From Tepidibacter thalassicus DSM 15285 (GTDB taxonomy: Bacteria; Bacillota; Clostridia; Peptostreptococcales; Peptostreptococcaceae), in contig NZ_FQXH01000008.1 of NCBI RefSeq assembly GCF_900129915.1, positions 62,001 to 126,000 on the forward strand: DNA of 64,000 nucleotides, in the 5' to 3' direction. This document shows, in pieces, positions 7,957 to 17,281 of the stretch (position 1 is the first letter of the stretch; every line of letters begins with the position of its first letter). Below the pieces are notes generated by a model. The model made no database searches and was not told where the DNA came from. It worked only from the letters and a program-made list of their open reading frames with translations. The translations under genes and the position numbers were made by a program.

Positions 7957-9828
7957 TTAATTTTCTCCTTCTAAGACCTCAATTACATATTCTAAAAATT
8001 CTCCTTTTTGCTCATACCCATTAGAATTATATTCACTTTTAAATATATATGTACTATGAGAAGATTTTCTTAAAATACTCTTTATTATGCTAAGAGTTTG
8101 TAACGTTTTATACTTATTTTCACATTCATAATTCCAAATTTTAGCTCTATTTTCTTTTAAAAATATAAATGGATTATAATATTTTTTTATTCCTATTTGA
8201 TGCCAAACACTTGAACTTCCATCTGTTAAAATTTGAATTTTGCTTTTTTTAGAACTGAGTAAATACGAATATGAAGTCCAAAGTTTTATACCTTCTCCTT
8301 CGTCATCTTTAATATCAGAAACTCTAATTCCTTTTAATACCATATCTACAAACATTTTATTTTTATCTTTTTTAAATTTATCATTATCATTTGCATATTC
8401 CAAAAACTCTTTAGCAAGATTGATTAAATAATTACAAGCTGTTAAATTTTCTTGAGAAGTTTCTAGCGGAAGTAATATATCTAAAAATAATTTTTTTAAA
8501 AATACATCAATATCTAATTCATTTTCTCTATTTTTATAAATCCAATTTCTTAAATTTTTATATTTTTGCAAATAATCTTCCCCTATAATTTCACTAGAAA
8601 TTTCTTCAACAGCAGGAAGTTCATAAGGTTCTCTTTTAGTTATTTGAGAAGTCAAATATCTCGATCTTATCATATCTATACCTAAAATCAATGAGAATGT
8701 CTTAGAAATAGAATCTTTATTAGGCATTATATTCCAAGAATTATTGACTAAAAGACTTATAGTTATCAAACTATCTATAAACGGATTATCAGTAATAGCA
8801 CCCCTCCTGGTCATAGTTCTAAGTTTTAAACCTATTTTAGATAATTCTTTTTTTAGTCTGTTCTCTAAAATACTATCTACAAAAGAACCTATAATATCTA
8901 TATCATCTGATTTATATCCACTTTTAATAAGATTTTTTATTTCTTGAACTATATTAACTATCATCTCACTTCTTAAAATACTATTTTTTATAATTATTTT
9001 ATCTTTTTTTATTAATTCTTTCGAATTAAGTTTTACCAAATTACATTTTGGAAATATAATTTCTCTAACTGAATTTTCATCTGCTCCTAGTATTTTAGTT
9101 ACAGAACCATCAGTATTATATGCCAAATAAGCTTGATCAACTATATTTAATAATTTTTCTATAAATTTTATTTCTAAAAAAGATTTTTCCTGAATATCAT
9201 CTACAATTAAATATTTTATATTATTTTTTAAATACTCTTCATACAATGAATGATTCAATATATACTTACTAAACAAATAACAAGCTAAACTAAAATTAAG
9301 CACTCCTTCATTTATATTTTTTTTTACAAACACTCTTATAATATCTTTAATTGCCAAAATATTGTCTTTAACTAATAAATCCTCATTTTGTAAAAATTTA
9401 TTTAAATACATATCAACTTCATCAAATTCTATACAATTCAAAGATAGCTTAGATATATTGTTTAATATATCTGATGATAATACAGAATTAGGTATATTTA
9501 CATCTAAAAATCTCCCATTCTCCCTATATTTATCTACTAATTTATTCAATAAATACTCGCTAATTTCTATATCTAAAAATTTCGGAATAATTTTTCCTGT
9601 TTTTAATTTTTCTTCAATTATAGGCCAAAATAAAATAATATGATTTCTAATTATTTTATAAAAAGTATTAGTTTCAATATCATCCCATATATAATTTTGA
9701 GATTTACTATTTATAAATACTAATATTTGATTTTCTTTTACTCCTTCTTTCAAAATATTTTCATATTTTTCTTTTAATATATTAGTTTTTCCACTATTAG
9801 AACAACCAATATATAAAAAATTTTTCAT
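7957..9828 (-). CDS. Degenerate UvrD-type helicase subunit, AddB-like
   Basis: 623-residue protein beginning with a Walker A (YIGCSNSGKTNILKEKY) and carrying a motif II-like YLIVDDIQEKSFLE near residue 213, while the remaining SF1 motifs are weak. AddB proteins likewise keep the nucleotide-binding loop but have lost most helicase motifs. It lacks the nuclease domain and iron-sulfur cysteines of AddB, which appear instead in the separate gene at 5138-5815. It is first in the three-gene operon, with GGTGAT as ribosome site. Fold assignment is supported by motifs and context; equivalence to AddB is inference. Confidence 0.72.
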   Translation of the reverse strand: MKNFLYIGCSNSGKTNILKEKYENILKEGVKENQILVFINSKSQNYIWDDIETNTFYKIIRNHIILFWPIIEEKLKTGKIIPKFLDIEISEYLLNKLVDKYRENGRFLDVNIPNSVLSSDILNNISKLSLNCIEFDEVDMYLNKFLQNEDLLVKDNILAIKDIIRVFVKKNINEGVLNFSLACYLFSKYILNHSLYEEYLKNNIKYLIVDDIQEKSFLEIKFIEKLLNIVDQAYLAYNTDGSVTKILGADENSVREIIFPKCNLVKLNSKELIKKDKIIIKNSILRSEMIVNIVQEIKNLIKSGYKSDDIDIIGSFVDSILENRLKKELSKIGLKLRTMTRRGAITDNPFIDSLITISLLVNNSWNIMPNKDSISKTFSLILGIDMIRSRYLTSQITKREPYELPAVEEISSEIIGEDYLQKYKNLRNWIYKNRENELDIDVFLKKLFLDILLPLETSQENLTACNYLINLAKEFLEYANDNDKFKKDKNKMFVDMVLKGIRVSDIKDDEGEGIKLWTSYSYLLSSKKSKIQILTDGSSSVWHQIGIKKYYNPFIFLKENRAKIWNYECENKYKTLQTLSIIKSILRKSSHSTYIFKSEYNSNGYEQKGEFLEYVIEVLEGEN

Positions 9829-9875
9829 TTAATCACCACCACTAAACTTTCATCTTAAAATCTATTATATCACAT

Positions 9876-9920
9876 AAAAAATCCCATATTGTTTTTACAT
9901 GAAACAACATGGGATTTTTT
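9876..9920. terminator. Terminator after ptsI
   Basis: Long hairpin with arms aaaatcccatattgttt and aaacaacatgggatttt (one wobble), followed on the minus strand by T-rich sequence. It lies 15 bases beyond the ptsI stop. Confidence 0.85.
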
Positions 9921-9935
9921 GCATTTTATTTAATT

Positions 9936-11642
9936 TTAAGCAAAAGTTTTTTTAATATATTCTTCTATTTCTTTAGCGGTTCCTAATTTTAAAATATCAT
10001 CAGCCAATTTTTTCATATCTTCATATTTTAACGAACTTATAAGTTTTCTAGCTGGAAGTATAGATATTGGACTCATACTAAATTCATCAAGACCCATTCC
10101 AAGAAGTATTGGAATCATTCTCTTATCTCCAGCAGCTTCTCCACACATTCCTACCCATTTTCCTTCTTTATGACCATTATCTATAACCATTTTTATAAGT
10201 CTAAGAACAGCAGGATTAAATTGATTATATAAATAATGTATTTTTTCATTCATTCTATCTACTGCCGTAGTATATTGTATTAAATCATTTGTTCCTATAC
10301 TAAAGAAATCTACATGTTTAGCAAGAACATCTGATATAATTGCTGCTGACGGTACTTCTATCATCATACCAACTTCTATATTTTTTGAATAAGAAATATT
10401 TTCTTCATCAAGTTCTCTTTTAACTTCTTCAAGCACTTCTTTAGCTGCAAGTAATTCTTCAAGAGAAGATATCATAGGGAACATTATTCTTAAATTTCCA
10501 TACACACTAGCTCTTAAAAGCGCTCTAAGTTGTGTTTTAAATATATCTTTTCTGTCAAGACATAGTCTTATTGCTCTATATCCTAAAAATGGATTCATCT
10601 CTTTATCCATTTGTAGATATGAAAGTTCTTTATCTCCTCCTATATCTAAAGTTCTTATTACTATAGGTTTTGGATTCATAGCCTCAAGTACCGCTTTATA
10701 TGCTTCAAATTGTTCTTCTTCACTCGGAAAATCATTTCTATGCATATATAAAAACTCTGTTCTATAAAGTCCAACACCTTCAGCATCATTTTTTATAAGA
10801 CCTTCTATATCTTTTGGAGTTCCAATATTCCCTGCAAGTTCTACATGCTTTCCATCTAGAGTTTTACTTTCTTTTCCTTTTAAAGCTTCTAATTCTTTTC
10901 TTTCTTTTTCAAAATTTTCTTTTAAATTTTTGTATTTTTCTATAGTACTCTCATCTGGATTTAATATAACATCTCCAGTTTCTCCATTAAATATTATAAA
11001 ATCTCCATCTTTAACTTTCTCTGTTATATTTTTAAGTCCAACTACCGCTGGTATTTCTAATGTTCTAGCCATTATTGCAGTATGAGATGTTCTTCCACCT
11101 ATATCAGTTAAAAATCCCAAAACTTTTTCTTTATTCATAGTAGCTGTATCTGATGGAGTTAAATCATGAGCTACTAATATTACTTCTTCTTCAAGAGAAG
11201 CCAAATCAATAAATTTCATACCTAAAATATTTCTCAAAACTCTATTTGATACATCTTTTATATCAGCAGCTCTTTCTCTCATGTATTCATTATCCATGGC
11301 CTCAAATATTCCAATAAACATATCTCTAATTTGACTAAAAGCATATTCTGCATTTACTTTTTCTTCTTTTATTTTATTCAACGTAGAATCTATAAGTTCT
11401 GGATCATCAAGTACCATTATATGAGATTCAAATATCTGAGCCTTATCTTCTCCAATTTCCTTTAATGCTTTTTCTTTAACTTTTATTAATTCTTCTTTTG
11501 ATTTTTGTACTGCATCTAAAAATTTTTTTTCTTCCGAATCAATATTATCTATACTTTTCTTCTCTATATTAATTTCACCATGCTCTAATACTAATGCTTT
11601 ACCTATCGCAATACCTGGGGATGCATTCGTTCCTTTTAACAT
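9936..11642 (-). CDS. ptsI: PTS phosphoenolpyruvate-protein phosphotransferase, enzyme I
   Basis: 568-residue enzyme I, which takes phosphate from phosphoenolpyruvate and passes it to HPr. The phosphorylated histidine is in GGRTSHTAIMARTLEIPAVVG near residue 190. The C-terminal PEP-binding domain shows GVGLYRTEFLYMHR, RTLDIGGDKELSY, and the catalytic cysteine in WVGMCGEAAGD. Length is normal. The start is the ATG at 11642 behind AAAGGAG; a longer frame from 11669 lacks a ribosome site. It follows ptsH after 110 bases containing a hairpin. Confidence 0.96.
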   Translation of the reverse strand: MLKGTNASPGIAIGKALVLEHGEINIEKKSIDNIDSEEKKFLDAVQKSKEELIKVKEKALKEIGEDKAQIFESHIMVLDDPELIDSTLNKIKEEKVNAEYAFSQIRDMFIGIFEAMDNEYMRERAADIKDVSNRVLRNILGMKFIDLASLEEEVILVAHDLTPSDTATMNKEKVLGFLTDIGGRTSHTAIMARTLEIPAVVGLKNITEKVKDGDFIIFNGETGDVILNPDESTIEKYKNLKENFEKERKELEALKGKESKTLDGKHVELAGNIGTPKDIEGLIKNDAEGVGLYRTEFLYMHRNDFPSEEEQFEAYKAVLEAMNPKPIVIRTLDIGGDKELSYLQMDKEMNPFLGYRAIRLCLDRKDIFKTQLRALLRASVYGNLRIMFPMISSLEELLAAKEVLEEVKRELDEENISYSKNIEVGMMIEVPSAAIISDVLAKHVDFFSIGTNDLIQYTTAVDRMNEKIHYLYNQFNPAVLRLIKMVIDNGHKEGKWVGMCGEAAGDKRMIPILLGMGLDEFSMSPISILPARKLISSLKYEDMKKLADDILKLGTAKEIEEYIKKTFA

Positions 11643-11705
11643 ATTAATTTCTCCTTTCCTCAAAACCAATTATTCTCGAAACGTTTTTTAAAATTCAATT
11701 ATAAA

Positions 11706-11731
11706 TGCTTCGAGTAATACACCCGAAGCTT
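11706..11731. other. Hairpin in the ptsH-ptsI intergenic spacer
   Basis: Arms gcttcg...cgaagc in the mRNA strand, with no T-run after it, so it is more likely a processing or mRNA-stability element, or a partial attenuator, than a strong terminator. Confidence 0.5.
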
Positions 11732-11751
11732 AAATTTCATGTAAGTTTTAT

Positions 11752-12015
11752 TTATATTTCACCAAATCCACTTTCAACAAGAGCTGCTAATTCGTTTACT
11801 GCATTTTGTGCATCTTCTCCATTAGCTACTATAGTTATTTCATCTCCTTTAGAAAGTCCTAAACTCATTAATCCCATTATAGACTTAGCATTTACTTTTT
11901 TTCCATTAAACACTATTTCTACTTGAGATTTGAATTCAGAAGCTTTTTTAACAAATACTCCTGCTGGTCTAGCATGTATTCCACTTTCATTTTTTATTAT
12001 TACTTTTTTCTCCAT
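11752..12015 (-). CDS. ptsH: PTS phosphocarrier protein HPr
   Basis: 87-residue HPr. The enzyme I-phosphorylated histidine is in ESGIHARPAGVFV at position 15 and the regulatory serine in NAKSIMGLMSLGL near position 46, so the protein could also be controlled by HPr kinase. The ribosome site GGAGAGGG precedes the ATG. It is the first structural gene after the RAT/terminator leader and is cotranscribed with ptsI. Confidence 0.97.
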   Translation of the reverse strand: MEKKVIIKNESGIHARPAGVFVKKASEFKSQVEIVFNGKKVNAKSIMGLMSLGLSKGDEITIVANGEDAQNAVNELAALVESGFGEI

Positions 12016-12052
12016 TTTATAACCCTCTCCTTTTATTTTTTTATATTAATTA

Positions 12053-12134
12053 ATCAAAAAGCATGAACCAAAGGTTATAGTAATATTGCTATACAAAAAT
12101 TAGCAAACTCCCCATTAAAACCTTTGGCTCATGC
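12053..12134 (-). terminator. Leader terminator controlled by antitermination, upstream of ptsH
   Basis: In the minus-strand RNA, gcatgagccaaaggtt at 12119-12134 pairs with aacctttggttcatgc at 12061-12076 (16 pairs, one G-U), followed by TTTTTGATT. The roughly 40-base loop is unusually large. The 5' arm overlaps the RAT sequence, so protein-bound RAT would exclude the terminator. Confidence 0.85.
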
Positions 12135-12155
12135 CTGATATATCAGTAACACGCC
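12126..12155 (-). promoter_or_regulatory. RAT site (ribonucleic antiterminator) for the LicT/GlcT-type regulator
   Basis: The minus-strand RNA contains GTGTTACTGA, then TATAT, then CAGGCA and AGCC, closely resembling the known sacB, bgl and licT RAT sequences (GGATTGTTACTGATTAAGCAGGCAAAACC type). It begins only three bases after the stop codon of the antiterminator gene and overlaps the 5' arm of the terminator before ptsH. Confidence 0.85.
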
Positions 12156-12158
12156 AAC

Positions 12159-13001
12159 TTAGATTTTTTTATTTGAATTATTTAATTTATATATGTGAAG
12201 AGTCATATATCCTATTTCATCTTCAGGCACTTTTAGTTTTAACTCATTTTGAATTATTTTTGAAATATCATAAGCGATTTTATACTCAACAATAAATTCC
12301 TCTTTTAATTTTGGCAATAACACATTTTTTAAATATTTTTTATTTTTTACTCTATCTAAAACTCCCATTAAATGAGTTACAAACCTATGATAATCCAAAG
12401 AATCTTTTCTTAAATTTATTTTTAACTTATCTTCAATATATTTAACTATTAAATTTATTAATTTTGCATTTTTAAGTGCCCCACTTCTGCTTTTATTAAC
12501 TCTTCCTCCGTGAATATGAAAAGCTATAAATCCAATTTCTGCATCTGGTATTTGTATTCCCAATTTTTGTTTTAAAATATTTACTGCCTTTTCTGCTATG
12601 GAATACTCTTCAGGATACATAAGTTTTGTTTCCATCAAAAAAGGATTTACTATTTCTATTCCTTCTTTAAGCCTTTTAATTGCAAAGTTTATATGATCGA
12701 CAAGACCAATATGTATATGAGGATTTAATTCTTCATTTAATTCTCTAGAAGCCATATATATTATTTCTTCAACTAATGAAAGTACTTCTTTGTCAACTTT
12801 AGACAATAAACTCTCATATTGATCTTTGTCCTCACCAGTCAAAGATACAAAAGTATTTTCGACATTTTCAATGTTTTCTAAAACCATTCCTCTTTTTTTA
12901 GAAAAACCCACACCTTTTCCTAATAAAATGTATTCTTTTTCATTTTCACTGACAAGAATAGCATTATTACTCAATATTTTTTTTACTACATATTTCCTCA
13001 T
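12159..13001 (-). CDS. BglG/LicT/GlcT-family transcriptional antiterminator
   Basis: 280-residue RNA-binding antiterminator. The N-terminal CAT domain (about residues 1-55) reads KKILSNNAILVSENEKEYILLGKGVGFSKK. Two PTS-regulation domains follow, with histidines in HIGLVDHINFAIKR and FIAFHIHGG in PRD1, and HRFVTHLMGVLDR and YMTLHIY in PRD2; phosphorylation of these by HPr or enzyme II controls dimer activity. GGAGG lies five bases before the ATG at 13001; ATG 13004 is the alternative. The target is the RAT/terminator just downstream, so it should switch on ptsHI by readthrough from its own transcript. The inducing sugar cannot be told. Confidence 0.92.
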   Translation of the reverse strand: MRKYVVKKILSNNAILVSENEKEYILLGKGVGFSKKRGMVLENIENVENTFVSLTGEDKDQYESLLSKVDKEVLSLVEEIIYMASRELNEELNPHIHIGLVDHINFAIKRLKEGIEIVNPFLMETKLMYPEEYSIAEKAVNILKQKLGIQIPDAEIGFIAFHIHGGRVNKSRSGALKNAKLINLIVKYIEDKLKINLRKDSLDYHRFVTHLMGVLDRVKNKKYLKNVLLPKLKEEFIVEYKIAYDISKIIQNELKLKVPEDEIGYMTLHIYKLNNSNKKI

Positions 13002-13210
13002 CATAGCCTCCAAGAAGGAAAATGTTGTCCATTTTCCTATATAATTTTACAAAATAATATTTTTTTTGTCAAGACACGACTTTCAATATTTTATTTTTTT
13101 ATCCTATAATATTATATCAAAAAAACAAATATATTGTCTAAATATTTTCACTTTTTAATCTAATAATATAATTTTAAATTCTAATTTTAGCATTTCCCTT
13201 TTTTTAAATT

Positions 13211-13738
13211 TTAATATCCAAATACTTGTAAAAAATCTTCTATCCACTCCAAATTCTCTCTATTGTGAACATCATATATATGTACACATCTTTTTATATT
13301 CTGCTCTCCACTTAAAAGTTTAGTTGCAAAAGCAAGGCAAGTATATTCTCCACATTTTCTACAATTAAGTTTCGGAAGATGATTATAAACATCTATAGCA
13401 CTTGGCTTTGATCTCATTTCATATAAAGGTTTTATTTTTTCTTTATTTTCATATGTATTGTTAATTAAGTCTTTTACAGAATCTATAATTTCATAAGCAT
13501 CTGTTTCATTTACAGCTTTAGAAACAGCTAACATATCACTGTGTAGTGTTATTATTCTAAATTCTTTTCGAATTGTTAAACTCATAGCATTTTTATTGTA
13601 TATTGCATCTTTTAAAACTGAATTAATATAAGGTAAAACCTCAGATATATCCCTTGAAAACTTAGCTTTAAATCTTATTTTTTTACTGTCAGCAACACAT
13701 GATTGCATAAAAATTATTTTTATATCATCAAGATACAT
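13211..13738 (-). CDS. Iron-sulfur cluster-binding protein
   Basis: 175-residue protein with a C-terminal four-cysteine motif, LNCRKCGEYTCLAFA followed about 16 residues later by IKRC, as in the 4Fe-4S (Fes/CFeSP) domain. The N-terminal 120 residues resemble no catalytic family I recognise. The start is the ATG at 13738 behind GGGGGAAAGGG; the frame is open to 13834 but lacks a ribosome site there. It stands alone. It may be a redox or sensor protein; function unknown. Confidence 0.75.
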   Translation of the reverse strand: MYLDDIKIIFMQSCVADSKKIRFKAKFSRDISEVLPYINSVLKDAIYNKNAMSLTIRKEFRIITLHSDMLAVSKAVNETDAYEIIDSVKDLINNTYENKEKIKPLYEMRSKPSAIDVYNHLPKLNCRKCGEYTCLAFATKLLSGEQNIKRCVHIYDVHNRENLEWIEDFLQVFGY

Positions 13739-13825
13739 TCCCTTTCCCCCTTCTTTAATTTTATCTCTATTACCAATGCTACATTTGTTGTTTTGATTTG
13801 TCAATATTTTATCAATCCCAAATAT

Positions 13826-13859
13826 AAAAGGCATAGATTATCAATAACCTATGCCTTTT
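13826..13859. terminator. Terminator after yeiH-like gene
   Basis: Arms aaaaggcatag and ctatgcctttt with a 12-base loop, just past the stop of the exporter gene and followed by T-rich sequence on the minus strand. Confidence 0.8.
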
Positions 13860-13869
13860 ATTATATTAT

Positions 13870-14835
13870 CTATATAAAGTTGATTACTATAAAATGTGTA
13901 GTTATAGATATAACAGTAAATAAAATACATCCTAATAAAAAAGGTTTTGCTCCTTTATCTCTAATACTTTTTAAATCTACTGATAAGCCCATACCAACCA
14001 TGGCCATAAGTATAAATATAGAACTTAACTTTGCTAATATTTGTATAACCTCTTTTGGAATTACACCTAGTGAACTTATTATCCCTGCTATTATAAAATA
14101 AAGTACGTACATCGGAAATTTTACTTTCGAATCGCTTTTTTCTCTATTAAATAAATATGTTAAAACCAAAGCCATAGGTATTAACATTACAACTCTACCC
14201 ATTTTCACTAATGTCCCAATCTCTCCTGCTTCATTCCCTCTAGCAAAAGCAGCTGCAATAGCATGTGCAACTCCTTGAAGTGATATACCTGACCAAATAC
14301 CATAATCTATATTACTCATATTTGAAGTTACAGCAATAAGTGAATATATTAAAACACCCACTGCTCCTAAAAAATTAATAATAGATACTGCAACTACCGA
14401 ATCATCTTTATCAGCATTTATACAAGGTGCCATGGCAACAACAGCTGAAGCTCCACATATACTAGACCCTACCCCAAGCAAAATAGGAATTCTATTATTT
14501 ATTTTAAATACTTTTCCTAATAAATAAGAAAATAACAAAACACTCGGAACAAACACAATTATCATTAAAAGAGATTTTGCGCCAAGATTTAATAGCGATT
14601 TAAAATTAAGCTTAAATCCCAACAAAATAATACCCAATTTTAATAATGTTTTTAAAGAAAATTTTATTCCAGGCTTTAATATGTCTCTAGTCTTTAATAA
14701 GTTATTATATAAAATACCTATTATTATGCCTATTGTCAAAGCTTCTAAATTTATAATATTTTTTATAAAATCATTTATAAATATAGAAACCATAGCAATA
14801 AGATAAACAAATATAACACCCGGTATATTCTTCAT
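13870..14835 (-). CDS. YeiH/UPF0324-family putative sulfate or sulfite exporter
   Basis: 321-residue integral membrane protein with about ten predicted helices. The family signature LLGVGSSICGASAVVAMAPCINA lies near residue 125, and ISLQGVAHAIAAAFARG near residue 185. YeiH proteins are annotated as putative sulfate/sulfur-anion exporters, and in Escherichia coli are paired with the LysR regulator YeiE. Here a LysR gene lies just upstream on the same strand, with a perfect dyad operator between. The transport substrate is inference. Confidence 0.85.
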   Translation of the reverse strand: MKNIPGVIFVYLIAMVSIFINDFIKNIINLEALTIGIIIGILYNNLLKTRDILKPGIKFSLKTLLKLGIILLGFKLNFKSLLNLGAKSLLMIIVFVPSVLLFSYLLGKVFKINNRIPILLGVGSSICGASAVVAMAPCINADKDDSVVAVSIINFLGAVGVLIYSLIAVTSNMSNIDYGIWSGISLQGVAHAIAAAFARGNEAGEIGTLVKMGRVVMLIPMALVLTYLFNREKSDSKVKFPMYVLYFIIAGIISSLGVIPKEVIQILAKLSSIFILMAMVGMGLSVDLKSIRDKGAKPFLLGCILFTVISITTHFIVINFI

Positions 14836-14889
14836 ACTAAATCACCCCTTTATAATAAAATTATATCAGAGGATATATATAAATAAAAA

Positions 14890-14913
14890 TTATGATTTGT
14901 TATGAAATCATAA
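14890..14913. promoter_or_regulatory. Probable LysR-type operator upstream of the YeiH-like gene
   Basis: Perfect dyad ttatgattt-gttatg-aaatcataa with nine-base arms and six-base spacer, fitting the T-N11-A style of LysR binding sites. It sits 55 bases upstream of the exporter start and just after the end of the LysR gene. Confidence 0.65.
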
Positions 14914-14929
14914 CAAAAATTTATACTTA

Positions 14930-15814
14930 TTATGTACGTGTATAACAGAAGTTAATAAAATCATCTATAAAATCCATAAATCCATCATTCAAATATACAA
15001 AATTAAACTCCCTTATAATTTTTACATCTTTTATAGGCACTATATTTATAACACCAAGATTTACTTCTCTTTTTATCGCTTCTTTAGAAATTACCGTATA
15101 ACCTAAATTAGATTCCACAAGAGATTTGATAGCATTTATGCTTCCTATTTCCATATAAACATTAATTTTTTCTAAGTTATATCCCAATTCAACTAATTTA
15201 TTTTCAAATATTTCTCTAGTTCCAGAACCTTTCTCTCTTAATATTAAATTTCCACTTAATACCTCATCTAATTCTACTTCTTTCTTTTTTGAAAAATAGT
15301 GCTTATTAGAAACCGCTAAAACAAGTTCATCATCTTTCATCTTTTTATAATTAAATTTACTTTTATCAAAACATCCTTCTATCAACGCTAAATCTATCTC
15401 TCTATTTAAAAGCTTTTCAATAATAATTTTTGTATTATTCACATTCAAAATAATATCTATATTTTTATATATATTTCTATATTCTCCTAATATATACGGA
15501 AGTACATACTCTCCTATTGTCATAGTAGCACCAATATTGTACTTTTTTACTATGCTCGATTTATTTTTTAATTTTGATTCTAAATTTCTCGATAATATTT
15601 CTAATTCTTTAGCATATTTAAATAAAATTTCTCCTTCTTGAGTTAAATCTATTTGCTTACCTCTCTTTTTTATCAATTTAACATTATAATATTCCTCTAA
15701 AAACTTAATTTGTTGAGATACAGCCGGTTGTGTTAAATTAAGTATTTGTCCAGCTTTAGTATAGTTTTTAGTTTTTGCCACAGTCAAAAATGTAATCAAT
15801 CTTGTATCTATCAA
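14930..15814 (-). CDS. LysR-family transcriptional regulator (CysL/YeiE-like)
   Basis: 294-residue LysR protein. The N-terminal winged helix-turn-helix reads FLTVAKTKNYTKAGQILNLTQPAVSQQIKFLEEYYNVKL, and the remainder forms the periplasmic-binding-like effector domain with LILREKGSGTREIFE. It is followed by the YeiH-like exporter on the same strand and is divergent from the DUF362 gene, so it may control either or both. A dyad at 14890-14913 is a candidate site. The effector is unknown; sulfur compounds are suggested by the exporter. Confidence 0.88.
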   Translation of the reverse strand: MIDTRLITFLTVAKTKNYTKAGQILNLTQPAVSQQIKFLEEYYNVKLIKKRGKQIDLTQEGEILFKYAKELEILSRNLESKLKNKSSIVKKYNIGATMTIGEYVLPYILGEYRNIYKNIDIILNVNNTKIIIEKLLNREIDLALIEGCFDKSKFNYKKMKDDELVLAVSNKHYFSKKKEVELDEVLSGNLILREKGSGTREIFENKLVELGYNLEKINVYMEIGSINAIKSLVESNLGYTVISKEAIKREVNLGVINIVPIKDVKIIREFNFVYLNDGFMDFIDDFINFCYTRT

Positions 15815-15912
15815 AATATCACCTTCCTATAATCTTTTATTCTACATTATCATATATCTTTTAGTATCATTTATGTTATTAATGGAAATTCTAATACAAA
15901 GGAGGTTTTTTT

Positions 15913-16845
15913 ATGAGAACTAATAGAAAAATCGCCAAACCTATAATAGCTATAACTCAAGCTCAAAATGAAATTGATTCTTTAAAAAATGCTCTGGATT
16001 TACTACCTATGAATGAAATAATAAAAAGTAATGATGTAGTAGTTATTACTCCAAACTGGGTTAAATCTAAATATCCATCTACTGCAACAGTTGTAGGTCC
16101 TAATACGCTACAAGCATTAATTAAATATATAAAAACCAAAAATCCTTCTAAAATATACATAGCAACTGGTTCAGGTGGTAATCAAACTCCCGATGTAATG
16201 AAATATGTAGGGTATGATAAAATAATTGAAGCAGAAAATGTAGAATTTATAGATTTAAATTACGGCCCATATACTACAATAGAACTCGATCACAACATAA
16301 TACCTAATACAAAAATAAATAAATTAATAGATGAAGTAGACGTTTTAATTTCATTTACGCAACTTAAACACCACGAAGAAGCTACAATGAGTGCTGGCAT
16401 AAAAAATATTGCTCTAGCCTGGCCTCCAGGAGAAATTCATGGATTTCCTAAAAAAAATTTAGGTATACATGAAGATTTACACGGTTTTATTGTCGCCATG
16501 GCTAAAAAAATTCCAATAGACTTAACTATAATAAGTGCAGATAAAGCAATGATTGGAAGTGGTCCAAGTGATGGAAAATCAATAAATGTTAAAGGATTAA
16601 TAATCGCCGGCACTGACCCAGTTGCATGTGACACTATAGGCGCTAGAATGCTTGGATTTTTGCCTCAAGCTGTACAGTATTTATACAGAGCATATAACGA
16701 AGGTATCGGAGAAGCAAAACCCGAAAATATGCAAATAAAAGGGATGCTTCTTGAAGAAGCTGAAAAAATATTTTCTAAAACTGCCTACGGTACAGAAATA
16801 GTTATTGATAAAGAAAAAATAAAAGATATACACGGAAATAAATAA
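15913..16845 (+). CDS. DUF362 domain-containing protein
   Basis: 310-residue protein of the DUF362 family, recognised from VVVITPNWVKSKYPSTATVVGPNTLQALIKYI, the middle DVLISFTQLKHHEEATMSAGIKN, and the C-terminal GTDPVACDTIGARMLGF. It lacks the ferredoxin-like cysteine clusters found in many relatives. GGAGG stands eight bases before the ATG. Divergent from the LysR gene across a 98-base spacer. Function of the family is unsettled. Confidence 0.85.
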   Translation: MRTNRKIAKPIIAITQAQNEIDSLKNALDLLPMNEIIKSNDVVVITPNWVKSKYPSTATVVGPNTLQALIKYIKTKNPSKIYIATGSGGNQTPDVMKYVGYDKIIEAENVEFIDLNYGPYTTIELDHNIIPNTKINKLIDEVDVLISFTQLKHHEEATMSAGIKNIALAWPPGEIHGFPKKNLGIHEDLHGFIVAMAKKIPIDLTIISADKAMIGSGPSDGKSINVKGLIIAGTDPVACDTIGARMLGFLPQAVQYLYRAYNEGIGEAKPENMQIKGMLLEEAEKIFSKTAYGTEIVIDKEKIKDIHGNK

Positions 16846-16869
16846 GCCACCACTAAAGTGATGGCTTAA
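16843..16869. terminator. Bidirectional terminator
   Basis: Arms taagccaccac and gtgatggctta (one mismatch) between the convergent DUF362 and STAS-like genes. Confidence 0.7.
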
Positions 16870-17217
16870 CTAATCTTGTAATGCTTCTTCAATAGAGTTT
16901 ACTATTTTAACTCTACTGAAAAAAAATTTTCTTTCTAATTTATTTAATTTAATATTATCTGTCAGCCCCAATGCATCCACTATAAATATTTTTTTAAATC
17001 CTGTTTTTAAAAATTTTCTAAAAGAAGTTTTAATTACATCTTCTTCATCTGTTTTAAATTCTTTTGGATGTATTATTAATTTATATTTAGTCGGCTTGAT
17101 TTTCTTTATATTTTCTTTATACTCTTTTAAAAATTTATTTATATTCTCCTTAGTAACAAATCCACCTATATCTATTAAACACACATTTTTTTCTTCATTA
17201 ATTTTCATTTTCACCAT
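16870..17217 (-). CDS. Small protein of unknown function, STAS-like
   Basis: 115 residues. The alternation of beta strands and helices (NVCLIDIGGFVTKENINKFLKEYKENI, KYKLIIHPKEF, FKKIFIVDALG) and the size resemble a STAS/anti-sigma-antagonist-like domain, but no phosphorylatable serine motif is obvious. GGGAGGAG precedes the ATG. It precedes no obvious partner kinase. Treat as hypothetical. Confidence 0.6.
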   Translation of the reverse strand: MVKMKINEEKNVCLIDIGGFVTKENINKFLKEYKENIKKIKPTKYKLIIHPKEFKTDEEDVIKTSFRKFLKTGFKKIFIVDALGLTDNIKLNKLERKFFFSRVKIVNSIEEALQD

Positions 17218-17281
17218 ATAAACTCCTCCCTTTTTTATATCTTCTTTATATATTTATGAAGGAAAAGTTTATAGTTTACTA

